From positions 1 through 43,765 of the forward strand of contig JAEEIN010000153.1 in NCBI GenBank assembly GCA_016281385.1: a stretch of 43,765 nt of DNA, in the 5' to 3' direction. Source of the stretch: Lachnospiraceae bacterium. Lineage in GTDB: Bacteria > Bacillota > Clostridia > Lachnospirales > Lachnospiraceae. Made by a program: the position numbers and the translations under genes. Below the pieces are notes generated by a model, which was not told the origin of the DNA, made no database searches, and saw only the letters and a program-made list of their open reading frames with translations. Each line of letters starts with the position of its first letter. The stretch's first letter is position 1. Shown here in pieces: positions 23,104 to 30,874 of this stretch.

Positions 23104-24918
23104 ATGCAAGCAATCATTCTTGCCGCCGGAATGGGAAGGCGCCTTAAAAGTCTTACCAAAAATAACACAAAATGTATGGTTAAGGTAAATGGAAAAACCC
23201 TTATTGAGCGAATGCTGGGCCAGATTGAAAAATATGATATCAACAAGATAATCATAGTGATCGGCTATCAGGGGGACAAGCTTAAGGATTTCATTTCAAC
23301 ATTGAACGTACGTATCCCCATTGAATACGTTGTAAATCCGATATACGACAAGACCAATAACATATATTCTCTTTTTCTTGCGGCAAACCGGATGAAGGAG
23401 GACGACACCCTCCTCTTTGAGTCCGATCTGATATTTGAGGATTCGGTGTTGGAGGAGCTTATCTTTGATCCCAGGAAGAATCTTTCTCTCGTCGACAAGT
23501 ACGAATCCTGGATGGACGGTACATGTCTTACTCTTTCTGCCGACGATTCGATCGAATCCTTCGTGCCCGGGAAGTTATTGAACTTTAACGATAAGGACAA
23601 ATATTTTAAAACCGTAAATATCTACAAATTCAGCAGGGAATTTTCAGAGAACTACTACATTCCCTTCCTTGAAGCCTATCAATCCGCTCTCGGACAAAAC
23701 GAATATTACGAACAGGTTCTTAAAGTTATAACCATGCTGGACAAGCCAGTTATCAAGGCCAAAAGGCTTAATTACGGACAGCGGTGGTACGAAATAGATG
23801 ACATTCAGGACCTGGATATCGCCGAGTCCATTTTTGCTGCGGACGATGATAAAAAGGTCCTGCTTATGCAGGGCAGATACGGCGGATATTGGCGATACCC
23901 CAAAATGCTTGATTTCAGCTATCTTGTTAATCCGTTTTATCCGCCGGAGCAGATGAAAAACGAATTAAAAGCCAGCTTCGATCTTCTGTTAACGGAATAT
24001 CCCTCCGGTATCAGGATAAACTCCCTCTTGGCGGCTAAAAATTTCGGAGTAAGGATTGATAACATAATCGTCGGCAACGGAGCTGCTGAGCTGATAAAAG
24101 TTTTGATGGAGGAGCTTGCGGGAAAGACAGGCTTCATCGTTCCCACCTTCGATGAATACAGAAACCGCTATCCTCTTGCCGATCGCGTTGAATTTATGCC
24201 CGATAATCCCGATTTTACATATAGGGTTGAGGATGTAAAATCCTTCTTTTGCGACAAAAGCATAAATAACCTTATAATCGTCAATCCCGACAATCCAAGC
24301 GGAAATTATATACCCCACAAGGAAATGCTGGACCTTATAGAATGGGCGGAATCAAATTCCATAAATCTGGTAGTTGATGAATCTTTTGCAGATTTTTCGG
24401 ACGAAAAGAAAAATACCCTTGTAGATCAAAGGTATCTCGACAAATATAAGCATCTGTACATAGTTAAAAGTATTTCCAAATCCTATGGTGTTCCGGGGCT
24501 AAGGCTCGGAATTCTTGCTTCGGGAAACAGTTCCATGATAGATAAATGCAAAACCTCTGTTTCGATTTGGAACATAAATTCCTTTGCCGAATTCTTCATG
24601 CAGATCGAAGAAAAATACAAAAATGATTACGCAAAAGGACTCGAGCTTTTACGCTCCGAGCGTAAAAGATTCGAAAAGGAGCTGTCATCGATCGAAGGGA
24701 TACGGGTGATCCCTTCCCAGGCCAACTACATAATGATCGAAGTAAAGGACGGAGCCTTCGCAAACGAGCTGCTCAAAAAGCTGCTCATTAAATACGATAT
24801 TCTCATAAAAGACCTGTCACACAAGGCAAATGGCAGCGGATACATGCGTATCGCTATAAGAAGTACTGCAGACAACAATATTCTTTTAAATGCACTTCGT
24901 CAGGAGATGTCGAATTAA
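23104..24918 (+). CDS. Fusion of nucleotidyltransferase and PLP-dependent aminotransferase/decarboxylase
   Basis: This protein has 604 residues. Residues 1 to about 240 are a LicC/NTP-transferase domain: the signature LAAGMGRRLKSLT, Lys in KCMVKVNGKTLIERML and the metal pair in LFESDLIFED. Residues about 245-604 are a class I/II fold: IVNPDNPSGN, VDESFADFS (Asp for the PLP nitrogen) and Lys459 in SISKSYGVPGLRLGIL. The second half resembles HisC and the threonine-phosphate decarboxylase CobD. Bifunctional proteins of this order (PntC type) make CDP-activated aminoethyl-phosphonate, and phosphocholine/phosphoethanolamine versions are likely relatives. The protein probably makes a CDP-linked amine, either for surface glycan decoration or as the acceptor of the carrier-bound acyl product. 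GGAGG overlaps the fabD stop codon, so the pair is translationally coupled. Confidence 0.85.
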   Translation: MQAIILAAGMGRRLKSLTKNNTKCMVKVNGKTLIERMLGQIEKYDINKIIIVIGYQGDKLKDFISTLNVRIPIEYVVNPIYDKTNNIYSLFLAANRMKEDDTLLFESDLIFEDSVLEELIFDPRKNLSLVDKYESWMDGTCLTLSADDSIESFVPGKLLNFNDKDKYFKTVNIYKFSREFSENYYIPFLEAYQSALGQNEYYEQVLKVITMLDKPVIKAKRLNYGQRWYEIDDIQDLDIAESIFAADDDKKVLLMQGRYGGYWRYPKMLDFSYLVNPFYPPEQMKNELKASFDLLLTEYPSGIRINSLLAAKNFGVRIDNIIVGNGAAELIKVLMEELAGKTGFIVPTFDEYRNRYPLADRVEFMPDNPDFTYRVEDVKSFFCDKSINNLIIVNPDNPSGNYIPHKEMLDLIEWAESNSINLVVDESFADFSDEKKNTLVDQRYLDKYKHLYIVKSISKSYGVPGLRLGILASGNSSMIDKCKTSVSIWNINSFAEFFMQIEEKYKNDYAKGLELLRSERKRFEKELSSIEGIRVIPSQANYIMIEVKDGAFANELLKKLLIKYDILIKDLSHKANGSGYMRIAIRSTADNNILLNALRQEMSN

Positions 24919-24970
24919 ACAACCATAAATACACGATGTGTTACTTACAAGTCCACAATCTGATATACAA

Positions 24971-25007
24971 AAAGAGACTACAAACAGAATCTGTTTGTAG
25001 TCTCTTT
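24971..25007. terminator. Bidirectional terminator
   Basis: Arms AAAGAGACTACAAACAG (24971-24987) and CTGTTTGTAGTCTCTTT (24991-25007) pair perfectly over 17 bases with a three-base loop, between two convergent genes (stops at 24918 and 25049). The A-rich 5' side and T-rich 3' side give a poly-U tail in both directions. Confidence 0.9.
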
Positions 25008-25048
25008 CATTATTTGAATGAAATATAACTATCCCGACTTTATAACTA

Positions 25049-26167
25049 TTACTCAATTGTAACAACACATGATGCCTTTGCACCTGTATCAAATACCAGG
25101 TAGAATGTCACGTCAGAATAACCAGCGCTCTTAAGTACAGCTAACTTGTCAGCAGGGATCGTTACCGTCTTAGCTTCAGAATCAATTACAAAGAAAGAAC
25201 TATTCGCATCTTTTTCTGCTACACTCGCTGAAACGCTTGAATATCTGACTCCGGTAACACTTGTTGCCGCAGAAGTACCTGATCCAAGAGAATACGCCAT
25301 TACGAGAGCTTCGGATGCATCACTTGTTGCTGTTGCAGGTGTAACAGCAGGAGCAACGTTTGCAGGTGTAGCTGTGGGATCTACCCAACTCCAGGTTACT
25401 GCAACTGTAGGAGCTGTTGTATCGGAAGCAATCTTCTTTCCGGTTGTAACTTCGCCTTCAAGCTGGAATTCGGAAGAACTCCAAGGAAGTGCTGTAGCAG
25501 CACTGTTGCCTTCGATTGCCTTATACTCATCAAGTGTCATAACACGGTATTCATATCCGGTCTTACCAGAGTTAACCGCAATCTTAAAGTTTCCGGGTGT
25601 ACCATTGATGGTAACTTCCTTCGATGCAGCAGCACTGGTTGTAATAGCAACCGGGTCCTCTGCATCAACCTTAAGGCCAAGATACAAGGAAGCTTTATCT
25701 GCATCTGCAAGTGCGGTCTGGGCTACCAACGGAATATCTGTTGTTGCAGAAGAAGCTGTTACGGAAATCGTAAGTTTGATATTGTGGCTACTTCTGTTCT
25801 CAACCTTAAGCTTAGAGCTGGTATTAGCATAAACTATATTTTCTTTGTCGTCGCCTTCGCCGCCCTTTTTACCATTGTTAAAGTAAACATGCTTATCGCC
25901 TGACTTTGCAGGGAATTCCGCATTATCATATTTGCCACCGCTTGTCTCCTGAATAAGTCCTTCAGGGTCCATTGTGTAAGCAAAAGGTGTTGTTCCTTCA
26001 GCAATCGTAGGAAGAACAACATTTGTTGCCTTCTCTTCAACGTGTCCTTCTGAAGTGCCGGCACCTGATGATGATCCGGAATTGTCATCGGCAAACGCTG
26101 CCATTGAGCTTCCCAGAAGCATTGTGAGTGCCATTCCGATAGCTAAAACTTTCTTAAATTTACGCAT
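25049..26167 (-). CDS. Secreted surface protein of unknown function
   Basis: This protein has 372 residues. A classical signal peptide occupies residues 1-27: basic RKFKK, a hydrophobic core and cleavage near AAFADD. It is followed by a Ser/Gly-rich linker, an aromatic-poor beta-rich domain with DPEGLIQETSGGKY and SSHNIKLTISV, a TPTATPANVAP-like Thr/Pro/Ala-rich linker near residue 265 and a C-terminal beta domain ending CVVTIE. There is no LPxTG motif, membrane anchor or catalytic motif. AGGAGG lies six bases before the ATG. It is downstream of a membrane-anchored gene under a region with LytTR-type repeats, so it is probably a regulated surface component. Confidence 0.75.
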   Translation of the reverse strand: MRKFKKVLAIGMALTMLLGSSMAAFADDNSGSSSGAGTSEGHVEEKATNVVLPTIAEGTTPFAYTMDPEGLIQETSGGKYDNAEFPAKSGDKHVYFNNGKKGGEGDDKENIVYANTSSKLKVENRSSHNIKLTISVTASSATTDIPLVAQTALADADKASLYLGLKVDAEDPVAITTSAAASKEVTINGTPGNFKIAVNSGKTGYEYRVMTLDEYKAIEGNSAATALPWSSSEFQLEGEVTTGKKIASDTTAPTVAVTWSWVDPTATPANVAPAVTPATATSDASEALVMAYSLGSGTSAATSVTGVRYSSVSASVAEKDANSSFFVIDSEAKTVTIPADKLAVLKSAGYSDVTFYLVFDTGAKASCVVTIE

Positions 26168-26199
26168 ATTTTTTCCTCCTGATTTTTGCGTTATTTTTC

Positions 26200-26217
26200 C
26201 GTCACTTCCTTGTGACG
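26200..26217. other. Intergenic stem-loop between the two surface-protein genes
   Basis: CGTCAC (26200-26205) and GTGACG (26212-26217) pair around a six-base loop in the 62-bp gap. The flank lacks a U run on the minus strand, so it is more likely an mRNA-processing or stability element than a terminator. It could make the downstream secreted protein more abundant than the anchored one. Confidence 0.35.
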
Positions 26218-26229
26218 TTAGTTACTGTG

Positions 26230-26757
26230 TTAATTTTCCACGATAACCGTGATTCCTACGCGGAGAGTACTTACGGTTTTCTGGTTCTCGTCAACGAGAT
26301 GATAAACCATTACGCAATCGTAAGTTCCTTTCTCCAAAGGTGTGTCAAGAGCTATGTTATCAAGCTTAGCTCCTCTTGGGATCACCGGAGACTCAAGAAT
26401 AGGTGTTGTTTCGTCAGAAGCAAGGAATACATCAAAATACACGTCATTTGTGTTTTCTTCAAGATTCTCAACAAAAGCATCCTCGGAAACCGCATCTCCC
26501 TTCGAGAAATGCCACTGATTTGTCATTGATGCACTGTAGTAGCCGGGTTCAACATATTCAGCAAGTTCCATGCTGGCGATTATGTCCTCGACATTCTCTG
26601 ATGTAACAACAACATTTCTCTGTTTTTCTTCCGGTTCTTCGCCACGCGAATTCAGTAAGTAGATTATTATACCGATCAAGCCTATGATTATAACCGCAGC
26701 TACAATACCGATAATCAATCCACCCATACCGGCTTTCGCCTGACTTTTCTTTCCCAT
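26230..26757 (-). CDS. Membrane-anchored extracellular protein
   Basis: This protein has 175 residues from the ATG at 26757, chosen because GAGGTGG lies upstream. The longer frame to 26856 has no ribosome binding site. Residues 10-35 (GGLIIGIVAAVIIIGLIGII) form one membrane helix preceded by KKSQAK, so the remainder is predicted outside. The exposed domain reads VYFDVFLASDETTPILESPV, then LDTPLEKGTYDCVMVYHLVD and ends VSTLRVGITVIVEN. This beta-sandwich-like pattern recurs beside small LytTR regulators in Lachnospiraceae (from memory). No enzyme motif was seen. It is the first gene of a two-gene operon with the secreted protein at 25049. Confidence 0.75.
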   Translation of the reverse strand: MGKKSQAKAGMGGLIIGIVAAVIIIGLIGIIIYLLNSRGEEPEEKQRNVVVTSENVEDIIASMELAEYVEPGYYSASMTNQWHFSKGDAVSEDAFVENLEENTNDVYFDVFLASDETTPILESPVIPRGAKLDNIALDTPLEKGTYDCVMVYHLVDENQKTVSTLRVGITVIVEN

Positions 26758-27297
26758 TTTGTTCCACCTCGTAATAAAATGATTCGCGGATGCCTTCATC
26801 CACTTCAGATCCAGACGATCAATCGCGATTTTAATCGTCCGATCCGCTCCATGCATTGCCGTCGCCGGCGCCCTTTCGCTGAATGATTACGAAAGATTTT
26901 GGCGATCATCGGCTTCATACCTTTGAAACCATTGATAAAATATATATCGGAGAAACGGATAGAAAAAATAACAGTCTTCTGTAAATTTCTCCTATTGGAT
27001 CACCCTTAACCTATAAATATCCGGCTCTGCAACATCATAGTGTGATAATACGCAAAGGATATTTGCATTTTATTAACAAATGCCCTTCAGCAGCAAAGCT
27101 CTGCGGATTCGGTCGTTTTTGATGATCATTCGGTCGAAAATGACTGTTTTAAGGGTTTATTACCCTGAATGATCCGATCTTCCACGATACAAATTTTATC
27201 CTCAAACGAAACTAATATCCCGTCCGGTTGATATTCTTATCGGCCGATTTTTGTTAGTCCATTAGTCCCAAAAACACAATTTGCTTATTCGGTCATT
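26758..27297 (-). promoter_or_regulatory. 540-bp control region with two LytTR-type direct-repeat pairs
   Basis: ATTCGGTCG occurs at 27107-27115 and 27128-27136. ATTCGGTCA/G occurs at 27287-27295 and 27308-27316, the last copy overlapping the end of the DUF3021 gene. Within each pair the copies start exactly 21 bp apart with 12 bp between them, the known geometry of LytTR-domain binding sites. On the minus strand TAAAAT at 27067-27072 is a possible -10, 34 bp below the first pair, which would suit activation of the surface operon starting at 26757. No open frame or RNA gene was found in this stretch. Confidence 0.7.
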
Positions 27298-27807
27298 TTA
27301 TTTGTTTATTCGGTCGGAAACGTCGTCAGAAGTGCCCGGATCCCGCTTTTTCGTTAACTGCTCATTAATCCTCTCGATCCTTTTCCGCATAAAGAAATAG
27401 TTCCATCCCCATATAAGCATGTAACATGCCACAAATATTATTATCATGATAATAAAATCCATCGGATTGCTTGGTGACCACCAATGAAGAAATAATCCGA
27501 CCGCAAGGTAAGAAAGGACTGTGGTTGAAAAGTGTACCGAAAAAGCTTTTAATGCACTCCAGCTCTCAATTCGGTAAACAACACAGCCACCGATTCCTAC
27601 GATACCGTAAATGCCGGATAATAAGACCTCTAATGTAAAGGCGGTGAGTTCGTTTCCTATAAGATCCACAAACTCAGGTACGCAATAATGTACCATTCCG
27701 TCGTTGTAAGAAAATGTAGTCGTATAGACCGTGATCATAACGCCCACAAAAGCCCCGACAAAGAATCCCAGTATCGCTTTCTGCCTAAACTCCTTCTTTA
27801 AATTCAT
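27298..27807 (-). CDS. DUF3021 family membrane protein, partner of the LytTR regulator
   Basis: This protein has 169 residues with four predicted membrane helices (about 12-30, 49-67, 78-98 and 105-130, as in AILGFFVGAFVGVMITVYTT and FIIMIIIFVACYMLIWGWNY). The C-terminal tail is charged and cytosolic. DUF3021 genes commonly sit next to LytTR regulator genes, and in such LytTR regulatory systems a membrane protein restrains or tunes the regulator. The start overlaps the LytTR stop by four bases (ATGA), so the pair is translationally coupled. Confidence 0.85.
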   Translation of the reverse strand: MNLKKEFRQKAILGFFVGAFVGVMITVYTTTFSYNDGMVHYCVPEFVDLIGNELTAFTLEVLLSGIYGIVGIGGCVVYRIESWSALKAFSVHFSTTVLSYLAVGLFLHWWSPSNPMDFIIMIIIFVACYMLIWGWNYFFMRKRIERINEQLTKKRDPGTSDDVSDRINK

Positions 27808-28280
27808 TTCTTCCCCCCGTACCTTTCAATGTGTTTCCTGACTTCCTTTATCTTTCGTCTGGAAACATATGACACATCACCGTTTATCAGTTCGATCGAT
27901 ACCGTTCCGGAAAAACTCAGATCCAGTTGTCTGATCTTCCCGATATTGACGATCTCAGATTGAGATACCCTGCAAAAATCATTTGGATCCATCCTCTCTT
28001 CGATCTCCTTTAAACTGCCCTTTGCCGTGTAAGTACAGTTTTCGGTATCGAATACCACCTTTCTGCCTTCCGTCCTTATGCGAAAAATGTCGTCTATCTG
28101 AACCAATTTGACTTCTTTTCCCGAATATCCGGACAGCACGTGTGTATGATCGTCAAAAACGCCTTCTACTGCCTTCAGAAGTTCCTCAATCTTTTCACAG
28201 TCTTCAGGCGCTTCGATGGTTATCCTCGGTATTATGTTGTTTTTGCTTGTAACAACCTCTATGGTATATTTCTCGTCCAC
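27804..28280 (-). CDS. LytTR-domain DNA-binding regulator
   Basis: This protein has 158 residues from the GTG at 28280, with AGGAG 11 bases upstream. The open frame extends to 28400 but would run into glf. The C-terminal 95 residues are a LytTR domain: IDDIFRIRTEGRKVVFDTEN, YTAKGSLKEIEERMDPNDFC and CRVSQSEIVNIGKIRQLD, ending VSRRKIKEVRKHIERY. There is no receiver domain, so it is not a classical response regulator. LytTR proteins bind pairs of 9-bp direct repeats about 21 bp apart. Two such pairs lie downstream in front of the surface operon, making that the likely target. Confidence 0.88.
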   Translation of the reverse strand: MDEKYTIEVVTSKNNIIPRITIEAPEDCEKIEELLKAVEGVFDDHTHVLSGYSGKEVKLVQIDDIFRIRTEGRKVVFDTENCTYTAKGSLKEIEERMDPNDFCRVSQSEIVNIGKIRQLDLSFSGTVSIELINGDVSYVSRRKIKEVRKHIERYGGKK

Positions 28281-28356
28281 AGATCCGCCAACTCCTATTT
28301 TTTTGCGACCAAAAATGCAGCCCACTGCACTTTTTCCATGGATTTTGGAGACTATT

Positions 28357-29478
28357 TTACACTTTTCCCAATTCTTTCTCCGCCATCTCCAGCGCAGCAT
28401 TGATTACCGCATCCATATCATAGTACTTGTACTCGCCAAGCCTTCCGCCGAAGATCACTTTCTCTTCCTTGTCCGCAAGGGCCTTGTACTGCTTAAAGAG
28501 GTTCTCGTTCTTCTCGTTGTTGACGGGATAGTAGGGCTCGTCACCGGGCTTCCATTCGGAGCTGTACTCACGGCTGATGACAGTCTTTTTAAGATCGTTG
28601 CCCGCATCGTCCTTGCCGAACTCAAACCACTTATGCTCGATGATCCTGGTCCAGGGAGTTTCGGCGTCTGTGTAGTTTACGGCCGCATTACCCTGGAAGT
28701 TGGGCTTGTCAAGAAGCTCCGTCTCAAAGCGCACGGAACGATACTCAAGGTAGCCGAGCTTGTAATCAAAATACGCATCTATCGGGCCCGTATAAACAAC
28801 ACGTTTCGCAAGTGCATCGAGTTCTTCTTTCTGATCGAAGTAATCCACTCCGAGGCGGACCTCAATGCCATCAAGAAGGTTTGCAACCATCTTGGTATAA
28901 CCGCCCATGGGAATTCCCTGATAGAGAGCGTTGAAGTAGTTATTATCGAATGTTAAACGAACCGGAAGGCGCTTGATGATAAATGCCGGAAGTTCGTTAC
29001 AGGGACGGCCCCACTGCTTCTGGGTATAGCCCTTTATGAGCTTCTCATAGATGTCGGTACCCACAAGGGAGATTGCCTGCTCCTCAAGGTTCTTGGGCTC
29101 GGTTATGCCTGCTGCCGCTTTTTGTTCCTCTATCTTTGCAGCGGCTTCTTCGGGAGTGATGACACCCCACATCTTATTGAAGGTGTACATATTAAAGGGA
29201 AGGGAATAAAGCTCGCCCTTATAATTTGCCACCGGTGAATTGGTGAAACGATTGAACTCGGCAAAACGGGTTATATAATCCCATACCTTTTTGTTGTTCG
29301 TATGGAAAATGTGAGCGCCGTACTTGTGAACGTGGATCCCCTCCACATCCTCGGTATAAACGTTTCCGGCGATATTGGGCCGCTTGTCTATAACAAGAAC
29401 GGACTTGCCCGCTTCCTTTGCCTGTCTGGCAAAAACCGCTCCGTACAGTCCGGAGCCGACTACAAGATAATCATACAT
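28357..29478 (-). CDS. glf: UDP-galactopyranose mutase
   Basis: This 373-residue enzyme starts at the ATG at 29478 (AGGGG upstream); an ATG three codons earlier is too close to that site. It has the FAD-binding opening YDYLVVGSGLYGAVFARQ, the family motif HVHKYGAHIFHTNN, the substrate region FNMYTFNKMWG and YTQKQWGRPCNEL, and the conserved Arg/Tyr element near GYLEYRSVRFE. It interconverts UDP-galactopyranose and UDP-galactofuranose, the precursor of galactofuranose in surface glycans. It stands alone before the LytTR pair. Arms TACGTT and AACGTA at 29517-29533 lie just upstream and may belong to its promoter. Confidence 0.95.
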   Translation of the reverse strand: MYDYLVVGSGLYGAVFARQAKEAGKSVLVIDKRPNIAGNVYTEDVEGIHVHKYGAHIFHTNNKKVWDYITRFAEFNRFTNSPVANYKGELYSLPFNMYTFNKMWGVITPEEAAAKIEEQKAAAGITEPKNLEEQAISLVGTDIYEKLIKGYTQKQWGRPCNELPAFIIKRLPVRLTFDNNYFNALYQGIPMGGYTKMVANLLDGIEVRLGVDYFDQKEELDALAKRVVYTGPIDAYFDYKLGYLEYRSVRFETELLDKPNFQGNAAVNYTDAETPWTRIIEHKWFEFGKDDAGNDLKKTVISREYSSEWKPGDEPYYPVNNEKNENLFKQYKALADKEEKVIFGGRLGEYKYYDMDAVINAALEMAEKELGKV

Positions 29479-29570
29479 TTTTTGCATCCCCTGTTCTTTT
29501 TATTCTTTTATTTTTCTACGTTCTCATAACGTATCACTGTTCTGATTTTATCGCAGGTGCACTTATAAAA

Positions 29571-30212
29571 TCAACTTTGGGCTATCAATTCTTCCGGCGA
29601 GCAGTACAGCTCTTTACTCAAACGCAATATACTGTCCGCACGGGCATGTGCGATGTCTTTCTGTCCTTGCTCATATTGCTGAATGGTCCTTAACGGAATC
29701 CCGCTTCTTTCGGCAAGTTCTCTCTGGCTTAATCCCGCATAGGCTCTCAGCCGCTTGAGTGCAGATTCCGCCTGCCCTGCACCTCTGATCATCTCTATTC
29801 TTTCAACAAACTGCTCAATATCCATTTCGTGGCAGACTGCATACAGCTTTTCAACTTCTGATATATCTACCATCTCATTTATCTTTTTAAATGATAATCC
29901 GCTATACCATTGATAATATGCAAGCGCCCATCCGATCCAGTATTCTTTAGACCGCCCATGATTTTCGTAGGAAATCTTCACCTCGATTTCAGGATAACTG
30001 TCCGAAAGGATCGTATAAGCCAGTTCCCTTCCGGATTTTCCCGCAACGGTCCCGGAATCACCTCTGGAAAAGGCCGAAGAGATCTCGGAATTCAAAAACA
30101 TTGAGTAAAAGCGTTTCAATTCTATCCCATAAACGTTGACAACACAGTCTATCATGGAAGCAAGCGTGATCTGTGCCTTGCCAAGCAGATTTCTATCGTA
30201 TGCGTGCATCAT
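29571..30212 (-). CDS. Regulator/antitoxin-like protein with C-terminal XRE domain
   Basis: This protein has 213 residues. The last 65 residues are an XRE helix-turn-helix (LRAYAGLSQRELAERSGIPL, then TIQQYEQGQKDI). The first 140 residues are the domain typical of proteins beside DUF3990 genes (NSEISSAFSRGDSGTVAGKS, then ELAYTIL). Two ATGs open the frame (30212 and 30209). The start lies inside the end of the DUF3990 gene (20-bp overlap), so the two are co-translated. It is the likely antitoxin and repressor acting on the palindromes at 30875-30913. Having the DNA-binding domain at the C-terminus is less common for XRE antitoxins. Confidence 0.8.
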   Translation of the reverse strand: MMHAYDRNLLGKAQITLASMIDCVVNVYGIELKRFYSMFLNSEISSAFSRGDSGTVAGKSGRELAYTILSDSYPEIEVKISYENHGRSKEYWIGWALAYYQWYSGLSFKKINEMVDISEVEKLYAVCHEMDIEQFVERIEMIRGAGQAESALKRLRAYAGLSQRELAERSGIPLRTIQQYEQGQKDIAHARADSILRLSKELYCSPEELIAQS

Positions 30213-30870
30213 CGCTCTTGATCCCCTCCTCCACTATTTTCATCATATAAATCTCTCCGGGACGCCATGGCCGACGTCTGATCTCTGCATAAGATTCTCT
30301 GGCAATTCTGTCCCGCTTTTCTTTTCCCGGATACCAGATATCACTTTTTGCATCTATTGCATCAACAAACTTGATCCTTTCAAAAGCCTTTTTGCTTTTC
30401 AAAACGACTTGCTTACCCAGTTCTCCCAATTCCATAGCTTTTGAAAGTGTATCAAGAGAGATTACATTGTTTAAGAAATCCTGCGCAAAGGAAAAATAAC
30501 TGTCATCGGCACGATACCCGATTATGACGTCTTTATCTGCATAGTCGGTTGAAAAATTGGCTCGCAGATATCTAAGTGCTTCATTACCAAAATCAGACTG
30601 AATGTCAAATGTCCGGTTTTCCACAAGTATTTCAAGCCAGTGCAACACCGTAAACTCGCCGGAAGACAGGTCCAATATCTCAAGACCTTTTGTCTCAAGC
30701 TCGTATTTGTTTACAAAACCGTCTTTTCCGAATGAAACAGCCCATTCCATTGCCAGCTCTTCGGATTCAGTACAATAGAATCCCTGTCCATAATCATTAT
30801 TCTTTTTGCCATATCCGTATTTAGGCTTTTCAACTATTCTTACGGAACCGTGATTTAACTTGAGTTTCAT
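30193..30870 (-). CDS. DUF3990 protein (ADP-ribosyltransferase-like toxin)
   Basis: This protein has 225 residues from the ATG at 30870, which has AGGAG eight bases upstream. The longer frame to 30921 has no ribosome binding site and crosses the operators. The opening LNHGSVRIVEKPKYGYGKKN and DYGQGFYCTESEELAMEWAV matches DUF3990: an L-x-H-G-S strand, then G-K/Q-G-F-Y-x-T and a following helix with A-x-x-W-A. DUF3990 belongs to the ADP-ribosyltransferase-like fold, where the His and Tyr would sit in the NAD pocket. It is the first gene of a two-gene toxin-antitoxin-like operon. The target is unknown. Confidence 0.8.
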   Translation of the reverse strand: MKLKLNHGSVRIVEKPKYGYGKKNNDYGQGFYCTESEELAMEWAVSFGKDGFVNKYELETKGLEILDLSSGEFTVLHWLEILVENRTFDIQSDFGNEALRYLRANFSTDYADKDVIIGYRADDSYFSFAQDFLNNVISLDTLSKAMELGELGKQVVLKSKKAFERIKFVDAIDAKSDIWYPGKEKRDRIARESYAEIRRRPWRPGEIYMMKIVEEGIKSDDARIR

Positions 30871-30874
30871 GGTG

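Larger units (their letters stand above)
2370..24918. other. Candidate biosynthetic gene cluster built on free-standing carrier proteins and KAS III enzymes
   Basis: Twenty-two minus-strand genes (22090 to 2370) are packed with gaps mostly under 30 bp and several 4-bp or longer overlaps, so they form one or a few transcripts. The divergent fabD and nucleotidyltransferase-aminotransferase genes share their control region. Five carrier proteins, three adenylating enzymes, four KAS III-like proteins, a carboxyltransferase, a reductase and at least five acyltransferase-like proteins are encoded. No multidomain PKS or NRPS gene, transporter or phosphopantetheinyl transferase is present. The boundaries are the terminators near 2213-2233 and 24971-25007. 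Confidence 0.75.

Noticed and set aside
25146-25832. Plus-strand 228-codon frame
   Set aside because: It is antisense to the secreted surface-protein gene, with no ribosome site and low-complexity translation. It arises from the Ala/Thr-rich composition of the real gene.
28216-28956. Plus-strand 246-codon frame opposite glf
   Set aside because: It is a shadow of glf, which has all UGM motifs. The antisense frame has no recognisable domain.
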